This document shows positions 53,844 to 63,451 of a stretch of DNA of 64,000 bases, one piece after another; position 1 is the stretch's first letter; the number at the start of each line of letters is the position of its first letter. The DNA comes from Rubripirellula sp. (GTDB lineage: Bacteria > Planctomycetota > Planctomycetia > Pirellulales > Pirellulaceae): assembly GCA_029245125.1 (NCBI GenBank), contig JAQWPZ010000095.1:1-64000 (forward strand), in the 5' to 3' direction. Below the pieces are notes generated by a model that worked only from the letters and a program-made list of their open reading frames with translations, did not search any database and was not told where the DNA came from. The position numbers and the translations under genes are program-made.

Positions 53844-56384
53844 ATGGATTCGTTGTGGCTGCGTAGTCCGCTAGCTCCAGTCGCGGCGGCTTGCATCACG
53901 GGCGTATTCGCCGACGCGGTGGTCTGCCGTGGACTGCTGAGCCCGCAACTCTGGTTCATGGCGTGGACCAGCTTAGGGATTGGGCTTTGTATCGGCGTGG
54001 GACTTCGGCTGGGGCTCGTGAGGTCCGTTGGCCAACCGCAGGCAAGTGGGCTAACCCGTGTGATGATTGGGTTGCTATTCGTGGCGGTCGGCGGCACCGC
54101 ACAGCGACTTTCTGACTTGCGGTATGACCGTGCTGCCATCATCTCACTGCTATCGGATGTCCCGCAACCAGTGGTAGTAGAGGGGATCATTGAACAACCG
54201 AACTCTCTTCGGCGGCACGCCTTTTCGCATCGTCGCGGTCAGGACCCTTGGCAAACACTCATCGGATTGAAATTGAGTCAAATTCGCGTTGGTCAAGACT
54301 TTCGGGCCTGTGATGGCCGACTGCGGGTGACGATCAACGGTCGCTGCGACCAGCTTACCCCTGGCGATTCCATCCGCCTGCTTGGAACGTTGAGTGGGCC
54401 GAGCGCTGCTTCGAATCCTGGCATGGTCGATCTACGAGAGGTGGATCGCCGACGCAACATTCATGCTCAACTCGAGGTTGCCTCGATCGATCATGTGGAG
54501 CTGCTGCATCGCGAGCGAGCGTTTTTCAGTCGAATGGTGGCGATGCTCGCTACCCATGGCCGAAATCAGTTGCTTCGCGCGACCGGTCCACAAACGGGTC
54601 CGCTGGCTGTCGCTTTGGTGGTCGGGCAGCGTGATCTCGTTGACAACACGACTCGCGATCTGCTTTTGGTCACCGGTACTGCTCATTTGCTTTCCGTCAG
54701 CGGTTTGCATTTGGCGATCGTCGTACTGCTCACTCATTGGATCACGATTTTGCTGCGGTTGCCGGCAGTACCAAAGCTGTTGACTGTGCTGGTTGTTTGT
54801 CTGCTGTATACCGCGATCACGGGGGCGCGACCGCCCGTACTCCGCGCTGCTGTACTGGTCGGATTCTTATTGCTGGCGAACTGGATGCGGCGTCCCATTC
54901 AACCACTTAACACTCTGTCACTGGCCGCGATCTTATTGACTCTATTGAATCCCGAACTGGTGTTCAGCATCGGTGTGCATTTGTCTTTTTTGGCGGTAGC
55001 AACGCTATTGATTTGCGGGCAGCGGGACTCTGGACAAACGACCGCCGTGCAAGAAACGCTCGATCGGGAACGGCAGTTAGCGGCACTGGTGAATGCCGAG
55101 CAACCAAGACTGCGACGTGTTACTGGTGCTTTACTCAGTCGATTTCTAAAACTGTTTTGGCTGAGCGGTTGCGTCGCAGTGATCACCTTGCCACTGGTCT
55201 GGTATCACTTTCACGTCATCCCGCTGATTAGCGTCGTCAGTAATGTTCTGCTGGCACCTTTGTTATTTGTCGCCCTGGCATCAGGAATTGCATTGATCAT
55301 TACGGGATGGGTTTGGTGGCCCTTGGCAACTTGTTTTGGTTTGACTTGCCATGTCGCCCTATTGACCATTCGTTGGGTAATTGAGACCTCAGCACAAATC
55401 CCCTGCAGTCATTTTTGGCTGCCATCGCCACCGGGTTGGTGGGTGGCGGGATTCTACCTGATCATCGCGGGATCTTTCTTGCTGCGCAGAGGTTACCGTG
55501 CCTCGACGTTAAGGTATGTGTGGATCGCGTCTTGGATCACCTCCGCGATGCTGCTGGCGATGCAACCGACACCTCTGAACAAGGGAACGCTGGAAGCGAC
55601 GTTTGTGGATGTGGGTCATGGCACAAGTGTGGTGATCCGTCTCTCCCCAACTGACGTTTGGCTGTACGACTGTGGTCGGTTGGGAAATGATCACCACAGT
55701 AGTCGAGGGATTGATTCAACCCTTTGGTCATTGGGGGTTACCCACCTGCGTGGGATCTTCTTGTCGCATGCGGATGCCGATCATTTCAATGCTTTACCGG
55801 GATTGCTCCGTCGGTTTACAGTTGACGAAATCATGACGCCGCCAGGCATGCTGCAAGAAGACGAATCGGCCCTGGAAGCCATTACTCGGGCGATTGACGT
55901 CGCAGAGGTGCCAGTTCGTGAATTGTCAGCAGGAATGACGGTGCGTTGCGGCGGCAAGCGCCTTGACATTCTGCATCCGCCAGCCAAGCGGATTGCGGGG
56001 AGTGACAATGCGAACAGCTTAGTGATCCGAATGGATGTAGCTGGACGGTCACTGATTCTGCCAGGCGATTTGGAGGAACCGGGAATCGCGTATCTGATCA
56101 ACCAACCACGGCCGGCGGTTGGCGGATTGTTGATGGCCCCGCACCACGGCAGTTTGACGGTCGATGCCCGCATCGTTTTGCATTGGGCAAGACCACGAGA
56201 GACGGTGGTTAGTGGTGGCCGTCGGGCTCGTCGTCCAGAAGTCGTGGAAATGCTCCGGGCGACCGGGTCGAATGTCCACCTCACCACCACAAATGGCGCA
56301 ATTCGAATCCGTGTTGATCACCGAGGGAAGATTGAAACAAGATGTTGGCTCAATTCGCCTTGGCAAACGGGACCGCTGCGCTGA
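53844..56384 (+). CDS. ComEC/Rec2 family DNA-uptake channel protein
   Basis: This 846-aa protein has the full ComEC plan: an N-terminal soluble domain (DUF4131-like, about 75-230), a polytopic Competence domain at about 260-580 with LLSVSGLHLAIVVLL and VLRAAVLVGFLLLANW, and a C-terminal metallo-beta-lactamase fold. The last begins at ATFVDVGHGTSVVI and has SHADADHFNALPG at about 641. ComEC moves single-stranded DNA across the inner membrane, and the C-terminal domain may degrade the other strand. An upstream frame extension to 53772 exists. No other competence gene is nearby. Confidence 0.92.
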   Translation: MDSLWLRSPLAPVAAACITGVFADAVVCRGLLSPQLWFMAWTSLGIGLCIGVGLRLGLVRSVGQPQASGLTRVMIGLLFVAVGGTAQRLSDLRYDRAAIISLLSDVPQPVVVEGIIEQPNSLRRHAFSHRRGQDPWQTLIGLKLSQIRVGQDFRACDGRLRVTINGRCDQLTPGDSIRLLGTLSGPSAASNPGMVDLREVDRRRNIHAQLEVASIDHVELLHRERAFFSRMVAMLATHGRNQLLRATGPQTGPLAVALVVGQRDLVDNTTRDLLLVTGTAHLLSVSGLHLAIVVLLTHWITILLRLPAVPKLLTVLVVCLLYTAITGARPPVLRAAVLVGFLLLANWMRRPIQPLNTLSLAAILLTLLNPELVFSIGVHLSFLAVATLLICGQRDSGQTTAVQETLDRERQLAALVNAEQPRLRRVTGALLSRFLKLFWLSGCVAVITLPLVWYHFHVIPLISVVSNVLLAPLLFVALASGIALIITGWVWWPLATCFGLTCHVALLTIRWVIETSAQIPCSHFWLPSPPGWWVAGFYLIIAGSFLLRRGYRASTLRYVWIASWITSAMLLAMQPTPLNKGTLEATFVDVGHGTSVVIRLSPTDVWLYDCGRLGNDHHSSRGIDSTLWSLGVTHLRGIFLSHADADHFNALPGLLRRFTVDEIMTPPGMLQEDESALEAITRAIDVAEVPVRELSAGMTVRCGGKRLDILHPPAKRIAGSDNANSLVIRMDVAGRSLILPGDLEEPGIAYLINQPRPAVGGLLMAPHHGSLTVDARIVLHWARPRETVVSGGRRARRPEVVEMLRATGSNVHLTTTNGAIRIRVDHRGKIETRCWLNSPWQTGPLR

Positions 56385-56425
56385 CATTTTTTGAAGAATG
56401 TGTAAGATTGAGGGTAGCGAGCGGG

Positions 56426-56635
56426 TCATTCATCTATGGTGTACAAGTCTCCGGGCAGATGTCCGAGTGCTTGGATCGGTTGGTCTCCCACACGGGACAG
56501 ACCACATGGAACCAGATATGTGCCGGAACGGACACCCAAAACCCAAACGTCACAGCCTCCATGTGCGAATGGGGGGTGATGGATACTTAAGTTTGCAGCC
56601 TGCTCCCGAATGAGTTTCAAAACACTCTCCCCCAC
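56426..56635 (-). CDS. Possible small hypothetical protein (69 aa)
   Basis: This GTG-started frame fills the 257-base spacer between two plus-strand genes. The product contains GGCDVWVLGVRSGTYLVPCG and ALGHLPGDLYTIDE, which read like a folded beta-strand protein, and its codon choice is ordinary for the region. Against it, two plus-strand frames are also open across the same bases, and no Shine-Dalgarno sequence precedes the GTG. No family recognised. Confidence 0.28.
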   Translation of the reverse strand: MGESVLKLIREQAANLSIHHPPFAHGGCDVWVLGVRSGTYLVPCGLSRVGDQPIQALGHLPGDLYTIDE

Positions 56636-56641
56636 ACGTTC

Positions 56642-57655
56642 ATGCTAGCCATCCTTCGCGAAATCTCCATCGCCTGTTTTCTCAGCAGCTACTTGGTAGT
56701 TTTGGTGTTGGAATTGTTGCGGTTGGCCGGCCGCATCCCCGGTCGCGGTTTGCTGGTCATCGTCATGATGGTGATGGGACTTTTTACCCATGTTTGTTAC
56801 CTCTTGTTGCAGGCCACCGCCGGCGGAATACAGGGCGACGGGAATGAAGTCGGACTCTGGGCAACGTGGTCAGACTGGTCGTTGCTGGTAGCGTTGGGAT
56901 TAGCCGTATGTTTCTTCGTCGCGTACCTACGTCGGCCTGACACAATCGTCAGCTTTTTCTTCTTACCGGCCGTGCTGGCAATGATTGGATTCGCTATCGC
57001 GGTCTCGGATCTCGCACCCTTCTCACGCAACGAAGCGGTGGAGGTTTGGCGTCGTGTGCACGCCTTGGCAATGATGATTGGATCGGGTGCCGTTTTGACT
57101 GGTTTCATCGCAGGTGTGATGTATCTCGTTCAGTGTCGCCGGTTGAAACAGAAACGGGCCGGTTCAGCGTTTCGTCTGCCTACCTTGGAATCTCTGGGAA
57201 GGTTGAATCGGAGATGTTTGATTATCAGCACGTCGGCTGTTGGTCTTGGCTTGCTGGCAGGAGTCGTCATGAATCTGAACCAGTGGGGACAAGTCGGGCT
57301 GGCAGATCGCGGCGTTCTATTCTCGTTGCTGTTACTGTTGTGGCTCTGCGGTGCGACCTGCATGGACTACTTTTATGAACCAGCCAGCCACGGTCGAAAA
57401 GCGGTTTATTTAACACTCGCAAGTCTCGGGTTTTTAATTCTGGCGATGATTGGTGTGCTGACCACGCCACACGGTCAGAACCCGAATGAACAGTCAAAGC
57501 CCCCTGCCCCGTCAGCAACCGAAGCAGCCCCGTCAGCAACCGAAGCTGCGTTGCCGGCACATTATCCTGTCCTGGCGACAAATCTCTCTGGGCACTCCGT
57601 AATCGATTCGATGTTGGTCAATCGTCTGCCCAAGACAAAAGGGGCAAGCGAATGA
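56642..57655 (+). CDS. CcsA/HemX-type membrane protein
   Basis: This 337-aa protein with eight hydrophobic segments has the CcsA/ResC/HemX layout, including WRRVHALAMMIGSGAVLTGFIAGVMYL with a conserved His. Its C-terminal 60 residues are a soluble Pro/Ala/Ser-rich tail containing a direct repeat (PSATEAA twice). It overlaps hemA by four bases (ATGA), the same neighbourhood as HemX in Gram-positive bacteria, where HemX affects the level of glutamyl-tRNA reductase. The WxWD haem-handling motif of true CcsA is not obvious, favouring the HemX reading. Confidence 0.82.
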   Translation: MLAILREISIACFLSSYLVVLVLELLRLAGRIPGRGLLVIVMMVMGLFTHVCYLLLQATAGGIQGDGNEVGLWATWSDWSLLVALGLAVCFFVAYLRRPDTIVSFFFLPAVLAMIGFAIAVSDLAPFSRNEAVEVWRRVHALAMMIGSGAVLTGFIAGVMYLVQCRRLKQKRAGSAFRLPTLESLGRLNRRCLIISTSAVGLGLLAGVVMNLNQWGQVGLADRGVLFSLLLLLWLCGATCMDYFYEPASHGRKAVYLTLASLGFLILAMIGVLTTPHGQNPNEQSKPPAPSATEAAPSATEAALPAHYPVLATNLSGHSVIDSMLVNRLPKTKGASE

Positions 57656-58932
57656 AACTGCAAATGATCGGCTGCAGCCATCACGACGCGGCGGTCGAAT
57701 TTCGTGAAAAGATCTCATTCTCTGCCGATGAGGTCAGCGCAGCCTTGGTTACCTTTCGCGAAAAGTATCCCTCAGCCGAACTGGTACTCCTGAGTACTTG
57801 CAACCGGATCGAGTTGTACGCGACCGGCGGAAATGATTTCCATGTGGACCAAGATGCGGTGGTTGGCTTCCTGGCAGACCAACAGCAACTGCGGCCTGAT
57901 GAAGTCGTCGAGCAGATGATTTATCGGGTGGGTTCGGACGCCGTCGAGCATCTGTTCACCGTCGCGGCAAGTTTAGACAGCATGGTTGTGGGGGAAGCCC
58001 AGATTTTGTCGCAGGTCAAACAGGCTTACGACTTGGCTTGTAACAGTGGAGCAGCGGGCCCACTCACCCACAGCGTGTTCCAAGCTGCCAATCGGGCCGC
58101 CAAACGTGTCCAACATGAAACATCGATTCATCGACGTCGAGTGAGCGTTCCCAGTGTGGCGGTTGGAGAAGTTGCTGCGGAAGTATTTGACACGCTTAGC
58201 AACAAGCGGGTGGTACTCTGCGGCGCTGGGGAGATGGGAGAAGAAACGCTTCGATACCTGAAACAGGCGGGTGCGAGTGATCTTTGTGTATTGAATCGAA
58301 CGTACGAACGAGCCGTCGCACTGGCGACTGCATTCGGTGCCGAATCCGCCCCGTGGGAAACACTCACCGAACAGATCGTCGACGCTGATTTAATCATTGG
58401 GACGACATCTGCGGCGGATCCTATCCTGACCGAGGCAACTTTCCGCCCCTTGCAACTCAAACGTCGAAACCGAGAGTTGTTGATCCTAGATCTGGCCGTG
58501 CCGCGTGATTTCGAGGCATCGATCGGCGATCTACCCAGCGTGTACTTGTACGGGATCGACGATTTGCAGACGGCCTGTGAACGAAACCGCCGCGAGCGGA
58601 AAAAAGAATGGCCAAAGGCAAAACAGATCATCACCGAGGAGACCGAGCGATTCATGCAGGCGATCAATCACCGAGCCACTGGGCCAGTGATCCGTCGCCT
58701 TCGTGATCAGGCTCAAGAGATCAAGAGTGATGAACTAGACCGTCTAATCAACAAGTTGCAGTTAACCAACGGCGATGACGTGGCCCGAAAAGAGATCGAA
58801 AAGTCTTTCGACCGATTGATCAACAAGCTCTTGCATCCGCCGCTGTCTTCACTTCGTGACGATGCCGCGGATGGACACAAACGTGGTTTGGTCGAAGCAC
58901 TCCGGCAACTGTTTCAGTTGGGCGAGGATTGA
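57652..58932 (+). CDS. hemA: Glutamyl-tRNA reductase
   Basis: This 426-aa enzyme is the first committed step of tetrapyrrole synthesis by the C5 route, reducing glutamyl-tRNA to glutamate semialdehyde with NADPH. The catalytic C50 lies in LLSTCNRIELY. The EHLFTVAASLDSMVVGEAQILSQVK block is diagnostic, and the NADPH domain contains VVLCGAGEMGEETLRYL. A C-terminal helical dimerisation domain ends at HKRGLVEALRQLFQL. The N-terminus MKLQMIGCSHHDAAVEFREK is canonical. Coupled to the CcsA/HemX gene. Confidence 0.97.
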   Translation: MKLQMIGCSHHDAAVEFREKISFSADEVSAALVTFREKYPSAELVLLSTCNRIELYATGGNDFHVDQDAVVGFLADQQQLRPDEVVEQMIYRVGSDAVEHLFTVAASLDSMVVGEAQILSQVKQAYDLACNSGAAGPLTHSVFQAANRAAKRVQHETSIHRRRVSVPSVAVGEVAAEVFDTLSNKRVVLCGAGEMGEETLRYLKQAGASDLCVLNRTYERAVALATAFGAESAPWETLTEQIVDADLIIGTTSAADPILTEATFRPLQLKRRNRELLILDLAVPRDFEASIGDLPSVYLYGIDDLQTACERNRRERKKEWPKAKQIITEETERFMQAINHRATGPVIRRLRDQAQEIKSDELDRLINKLQLTNGDDVARKEIEKSFDRLINKLLHPPLSSLRDDAADGHKRGLVEALRQLFQLGED

Positions 58933-58942
58933 ACAGGACTCG

Positions 58943-60169
58943 TCAATCCCAAGCCTCGTCGTCATCGTCGTCGAGCTCATCATCGTCATCATCCCAGTCG
59001 TCGTCGTCGTCATCGTCGTCGAGCTTGTCATCGTCGTCATCCCAGTCGTCGTCTCCATCGTCGTCGACTTCTTTCCAATCTTCTTCGACTAGATTGTCGT
59101 CATCTTTGCTGTCGGTCTCGTCATCGTCATCGTCATCGTCGCCATCATCATCTTGTTCATCTGGGTCGTCGTCGTCGTCCCAATCATCGTCTTCCCAGTC
59201 ATTTCCTTCTCCAGCGTCGTCGTCGCCGTCTTCATCCTCGTCGTAGAGGTCGTCATCATCGACGGCGGCTGGCTGACCAGCGTCAGCGGGCGCATCAGTG
59301 GGTGTTGCAATGCACTCGATGGCACTTTGCACTTGAAAATCAGTATCGGCGAGAACTGGCGCGATGGTCGTGCTCACGACAGGCTCCTTCGTGGATGTCG
59401 ACAAATCATCAGGGGTTGTAACGGAATCTTCGGGAATCGGATCCTCGCGTAGCGTTTGCCACTGGATCGAAGGCAAAGCATCTACATTCGGCAATCCAAA
59501 GAGTTGTAAGAAACGTTTGGTGGTGCCGTAAAGATAGGGACGCCCCAACTCTTCGCCACGACCGACAATTCGAATCAATTCTCTTTCCATCAGCTGGCGT
59601 AACAGTTCGCCACAAGCCACGCCACGAATCGCCTCGGCATTGGCTCTGGAAACCGGTTGACGGTAAGCGATCACCGCCAATGTTTCCAGCATAGGTGTTG
59701 ATAATCTCAGCGGCGCCGGGACGTGACCAAGTCTGGCAAGCCAGGGGGCCAATTCTGGGCGTGTCAGCAGCCGGAAACCACCGGCCACATGCTCGACTCG
59801 CAACGCCCGTCCGAGCGTGTCGTAAACGTGGTTAAGTTGGCGGACAAGTGTACGGGCCTCGGTGGCGTCCGCCAAGTGAGCCAATTGCGCAAGTTTCCGT
59901 GGGTTGAGCGGTGTTTTTGCCAGCAGCAGTACCGCTTCGACCCGCATCCGAGCGAGCCGTGGATCCTCCTCCGCCTCCGCTTGCGGTAAGGTCCGAATCG
60001 GATCGCTGAGACCGAGTCGCGTGACGCGGTAAGGGCGCAATGCCCGATTAAAACGGCCCAATGGTGGTGCACAACCAGTCCATCGGTCTCGATTCGATAA
60101 CACCAACATCGAGCTACGTTGCCACGCGGCCCGACCAGGATTTCTCGCAGGGGACGAATTTTGCTTCAT
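58943..60169 (-). CDS. scpB: Segregation and condensation protein B with long acidic tail
   Basis: This 408-aa protein is about twice a typical ScpB. The winged-helix core spans about residues 68-240: VEAVLLLAKTPLNPRKLAQL, LSTPMLETLAVIAYRQPVSR, and GRPYLYGTTKRFLQLFGL. ScpB joins ScpA and SMC to organise the chromosome. Extra parts are a basic N-terminal extension of about 65 residues and a tail from about 302 to the end made almost wholly of Asp, with Glu, Trp and a few Lys (repeated DDDWDDDD units). No scpA lies in the window. It is convergent with hemA, with ten bases between. Confidence 0.88.
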   Translation of the reverse strand: MKQNSSPARNPGRAAWQRSSMLVLSNRDRWTGCAPPLGRFNRALRPYRVTRLGLSDPIRTLPQAEAEEDPRLARMRVEAVLLLAKTPLNPRKLAQLAHLADATEARTLVRQLNHVYDTLGRALRVEHVAGGFRLLTRPELAPWLARLGHVPAPLRLSTPMLETLAVIAYRQPVSRANAEAIRGVACGELLRQLMERELIRIVGRGEELGRPYLYGTTKRFLQLFGLPNVDALPSIQWQTLREDPIPEDSVTTPDDLSTSTKEPVVSTTIAPVLADTDFQVQSAIECIATPTDAPADAGQPAAVDDDDLYDEDEDGDDDAGEGNDWEDDDWDDDDDPDEQDDDGDDDDDDDETDSKDDDNLVEEDWKEVDDDGDDDWDDDDDKLDDDDDDDDWDDDDDELDDDDDEAWD

Positions 60170-60258
60170 GCCTTAAACTACTTGGGGTATACACCGCTAT
60201 CTTGATGATCCGAAACGGCGATTCAGCGTCACGACTCTCGATACCTTTTTAGTCGCCA

Positions 60259-61032
60259 GTGGGCAGCAGAAGGGTTACGATTGTTCCGGCAAGATCACTT
60301 AACCTTGTAGCTGTGTCCACCTCGGTTTCACTCCTCCACCCTCTGCGTCGATCAGTGACAAGAAAAAATCGTACGGTCAAACGCTGGTTCGTGGGGATCT
60401 CTTCTCTCGTTGTGATCGTAGTGGTCTTCTTCGTGATTCGCGGGCAGGGTTACGTCGAAGGGGTCGAATTTTCGCCGACTCACTTCCAAAAACGCAACTT
60501 CAGCTTCTATGAGATCCCACTCATACACAGCCAAATTACACCGATCATACGCACCAGTGCGACACCAAGAACAGCCACTTACGTGCGACAAACTGGCCTA
60601 ATTCCAGCCGCCTACGGCCCCACTGATTGGCACTTGGTTTCGATCTCATGGGGACTCTCGGCTTCCAAGCCCGCTGATGCTCAACTTCTTGTCGACCAAC
60701 TCGAACTTCAGGCTGGATCTTCCGATTACTGGCGGGACTGGAGCAAAGATCATCCCCAACAAGCGAAGATTTTTTGGCCTACTATCCAGAAACTGGCGAT
60801 TCGAGAGCTTTATATGTTGATGCCGCCATTGTTCGAAATCGCACAAAACGATCAGTCGGCCGAAGACCTCGACAAAGCGATCAAGGAAAGGCTGCAAGAA
60901 GACTATTTCCAGCTGATTCAGGACATGCGTGGAGCAAACAAGCCGGAACTCGCCCGAGAACTGCTTTTAGAGGCACTCAGCGACTTCCCTGGTAACCAAC
61001 CGCTTCAGAGTTTGCAGCAACCAGCAGACTGA
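60259..61032 (+). CDS. Membrane-anchored hypothetical protein
   Basis: The protein has one hydrophobic helix (FVGISSLVVIVVVFFVIRGQG) with basic residues before it, then an extracytoplasmic region of about 180 residues with a central TPIIRTSATPRTATYVRQ segment and a helical C-terminal half rich in Gln, Glu and Asp. No family recognised. Three GTG codons (60259, 60313, 60355) could start it, and the last two put the helix closer to the N-terminus, so the start is uncertain. It is followed 13 bases later by the cysteine desulfurase gene. Confidence 0.65.
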   Translation: MGSRRVTIVPARSLNLVAVSTSVSLLHPLRRSVTRKNRTVKRWFVGISSLVVIVVVFFVIRGQGYVEGVEFSPTHFQKRNFSFYEIPLIHSQITPIIRTSATPRTATYVRQTGLIPAAYGPTDWHLVSISWGLSASKPADAQLLVDQLELQAGSSDYWRDWSKDHPQQAKIFWPTIQKLAIRELYMLMPPLFEIAQNDQSAEDLDKAIKERLQEDYFQLIQDMRGANKPELARELLLEALSDFPGNQPLQSLQQPAD

Positions 61033-61045
61033 ACTGGGACGATCT

Positions 61046-62209
61046 GTGGCGATTTATCTCGATAATAACGCGACCACAGCGGTCGATCCCCGCGTCGCCA
61101 AAGCGATGATGGAGATTCTCTGCGAGGGTCCAGCAAATCCCGCCAGTCAACACTCGCTGGGACGGTCGGCGCGTGATCGGGTGGAAGATGCGTTAACCAC
61201 CATCGGACGCTCCCTCGACACACAGTTCGATGAACCAGGTGGACCTCGGTTGATATTCACCAGTGGCGGCACCGAGTCCAATAACTTGGCGGTGACCGGG
61301 ATTTGTCCCGATGGGCCACTTGTCCTTGGTCGGTTCGAACACGCAAGCTTGATCGAACCTGCCGAAGCGTTACAAAAAGCTGGTCGAACGGTTCGCTGGG
61401 TCGAAATTGATTCCAGCGGTGAGATCTGCCTTTCCTCTCTTGAGCAAGCGATCGATGCTGATGGGCAAACCGCTTCGTTGGTCACCGTCATGTCCGCCAA
61501 CAATGAAACAGGAGTCCTGCAGCCCGTTGAGCAGGTTGCCCGAATTTGCCAACAGCGAGGTGTACCGTTACACGTTGATGCTACCCAATCGATTGGAAAA
61601 GTGCCCATCTCCTTGAAACAACTGGGAGCAGCGGCAGTGACCTTTACCGCCCACAAATTCCATGGCCCGGCGGGAATTGGCGGCTTGTGGCTCAACTCGG
61701 GTGTTCAGCTCAGACCACTGTTTCATGGGGGCCAGCAACAACTCGAATCGCGGCCTGGAACCGAGCCGACCGCTCTAATCGTTGCAATGGCGCGGGCGTT
61801 GCAGTTGGCAACTGAGGAAATGACCCAATCGGCCACACAGTGTCGAGATCTTCGTGATCGATTCGAATCCTCGCTCGTTGCCCAACACCCTGAATTAGTC
61901 ATCCAGGGAGCTGCCAAAAATCGCTTGCCCACAACAAGTTGTCTTTCTTTTTGCGGCATTGACCGGCAAACCCTGCTAATGGCCCTCGATTTGGCAGGGA
62001 TCGCCTGCAGCAGTGGCTCAGCGTGCAGCAGTGGCAGCAGTCCACCGAGCCACGTGTTGTTGGCCATGGGTTGCCCCGATGAACAGGTCCGGTCGGCCCT
62101 CCGATTTGGATTGTCCAAGTTTTCCACCGCTGATGAAATAGAATATTCAATCGAACTTATCTCCAATCACTTCAAGCGTTTACGGAAAATATCGGACGTG
62201 GATAACTGA
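61046..62209 (+). CDS. Cysteine desulfurase (NifS/IscS family)
   Basis: This 387-aa PLP enzyme takes sulfur from cysteine for Fe-S clusters and thiolation. Blocks are IYLDNNATTAVDPRV, TSGGTESNNLAV, VMSANNETGVLQPV, HVDATQSIGK, and the PLP-lysine in FTAHKFHGPAGIGGL. The sulfur-carrying Cys is in the flexible loop ACSSGSACSSGSSPPSHVL, where the motif is doubled. The GTG at 61046 is the start. It lies just upstream of dnaA. No IscU or SufU scaffold gene is in the window. Confidence 0.94.
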   Translation: MAIYLDNNATTAVDPRVAKAMMEILCEGPANPASQHSLGRSARDRVEDALTTIGRSLDTQFDEPGGPRLIFTSGGTESNNLAVTGICPDGPLVLGRFEHASLIEPAEALQKAGRTVRWVEIDSSGEICLSSLEQAIDADGQTASLVTVMSANNETGVLQPVEQVARICQQRGVPLHVDATQSIGKVPISLKQLGAAAVTFTAHKFHGPAGIGGLWLNSGVQLRPLFHGGQQQLESRPGTEPTALIVAMARALQLATEEMTQSATQCRDLRDRFESSLVAQHPELVIQGAAKNRLPTTSCLSFCGIDRQTLLMALDLAGIACSSGSACSSGSSPPSHVLLAMGCPDEQVRSALRFGLSKFSTADEIEYSIELISNHFKRLRKISDVDN

Positions 62210-62271
62210 TACGTTTTTGTTCGCTTTTCCGCTCAGACGGGTTACAATGACGAGCGTTCTGAAAACGAGCC

Positions 62272-62291
62272 CCTAGCCCATTTTCGCTAGG
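62272..62291 (+). promoter_or_regulatory. Hairpin directly upstream of dnaA start
   Basis: CCTAGC (62272-62277) pairs with GCTAGG (62286-62291) over an eight-base loop, ending two bases before the dnaA ATG, where a ribosome binding site would be. A -10-like TACAAT lies at 62243-62248. The structure could limit DnaA translation; this is inference. Confidence 0.4.
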
Positions 62292-62293
62292 CG

Positions 62294-63451
62294 ATGTCCC
62301 CCGCTGAATTTGATCAACCCATTGTGCTTAGCCCTTCCGCTACAGCTGCTCCTCGCGAAGTCACCGATCCACCGGAGTTGATGTCGTTCCCGCTGGAACG
62401 TCCCCCACTTCGAGGGCGGAAGCGCGGTCTGCACGTTGGGCCGAGTGCCTTGCCCTATTTCCTTTGCGGTGAAGAGAACCGTCTTGCAGGATATCTAGCG
62501 ACTGCCGATGTTCCGCTTTTTGAGCTCGGAAACCCACTCCTGTTAGTTGGACCGACTGGATCTGGAAAGACAGCGATCGCCATGCATTTAGCAGCCCGCT
62601 GGGTCGCTGCTGCAAATCGTCCGGACCCGCCCACCGTGCTGTATCAAACCTCGGTAGATTTTGCCCGACAATTTGCCGAGGCCGTTGCGTCGGATGATCT
62701 ACCACACCTCCAACAGCAACTTTCCGAGCCGGAAGTGCTGATTCTAGATGACTTGCATCTGATTGCTGACAAACCAGCCGCCCAGGAAGAATTGGCGCTG
62801 CGTGTAGAAAATCGCTGCCAAGCGGCCCTTTCGACCATTTTGACCTGTCGCCGCTTGCCTTCAGAAGTGCGTGGGATGCGGCCCTTGTTGATCAGCCGGG
62901 TGTTGCCTGGTTTGACGGTTCCCTTGGACCTGCCGAGTGCGCAAACCCGCTGTCAACTTCTTCGCGAACTCGCTGACCATTATCAACTCCAGATGAGTGA
63001 AACGTTACTCTCGGAATTGAATGCTGGCCTCGAATCAGACTTGCCTTGCCGCGCCCTGGAAGCAGCGGTGAAACAGATATCACTATGGCGTCGAATGCGT
63101 GATTTACCCGTCAATTCTGAGGCCATTCGGAGTGCGATCGAAGTTATCGGGCAATCACAAGATCTAACACCCGCGATGATCGCTGGTGCGGTTGCAAAGC
63201 GTTTCCGACTGAAATTATCCGATCTGAGGAGTGGATCTCGGAAACAACACTTGGTGCGTGCCCGGTCATTGGCGATGACTTTATCGCGACAAATGACTCC
63301 CTTGAGCATGCATCAAATCGGTGATTATTTCGGCGGCCGCGACCATACAACGGTGTTGCACGCGATTCGAAAAACGGAATCTTTGCTTGAGCAAGACGCT
63401 GAATTACGCCGGATGGCCGATGATGTCAGAGAAAAACTCTCCACATCGTAG
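62294..63451 (+). CDS. dnaA: Chromosomal replication initiator DnaA, short form
   Basis: This 385-aa AAA+ initiator has Walker A GPTGSGKT (86-93), Walker B VLILDDLH (149-156), and the C-terminal DNA-binding domain IV. That domain holds LVRARSLAMTLSRQMTPLSM and the family signature GGRDHTTVLHAIRK (about 346-359). The N-terminus is only about 55 non-conserved residues before the AAA+ fold. The usual DnaA_N domain I, which binds DnaB and DiaA-type partners, is not recognisable. Full DnaA proteins are typically 440-470 residues. dnaN follows, the classic origin order. Confidence 0.93.
   Translation: MSPAEFDQPIVLSPSATAAPREVTDPPELMSFPLERPPLRGRKRGLHVGPSALPYFLCGEENRLAGYLATADVPLFELGNPLLLVGPTGSGKTAIAMHLAARWVAAANRPDPPTVLYQTSVDFARQFAEAVASDDLPHLQQQLSEPEVLILDDLHLIADKPAAQEELALRVENRCQAALSTILTCRRLPSEVRGMRPLLISRVLPGLTVPLDLPSAQTRCQLLRELADHYQLQMSETLLSELNAGLESDLPCRALEAAVKQISLWRRMRDLPVNSEAIRSAIEVIGQSQDLTPAMIAGAVAKRFRLKLSDLRSGSRKQHLVRARSLAMTLSRQMTPLSMHQIGDYFGGRDHTTVLHAIRKTESLLEQDAELRRMADDVREKLSTS

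Noticed and set aside
55246-55262. TGGCAC near 55250 as a further sigma-54 site
   Set aside because: It lies inside comEC, and the -12 region lacks GC at the right spacing. Other TGGCAC hits inside genes (for example near 12147, 48996 and 60627) fail in the same way.
58929-59246. Ser-rich plus-strand open frame over the scpB tail
   Set aside because: It is the antisense reading of the Asp codons (gac/gat read as tc-rich), with no homology or start signals.
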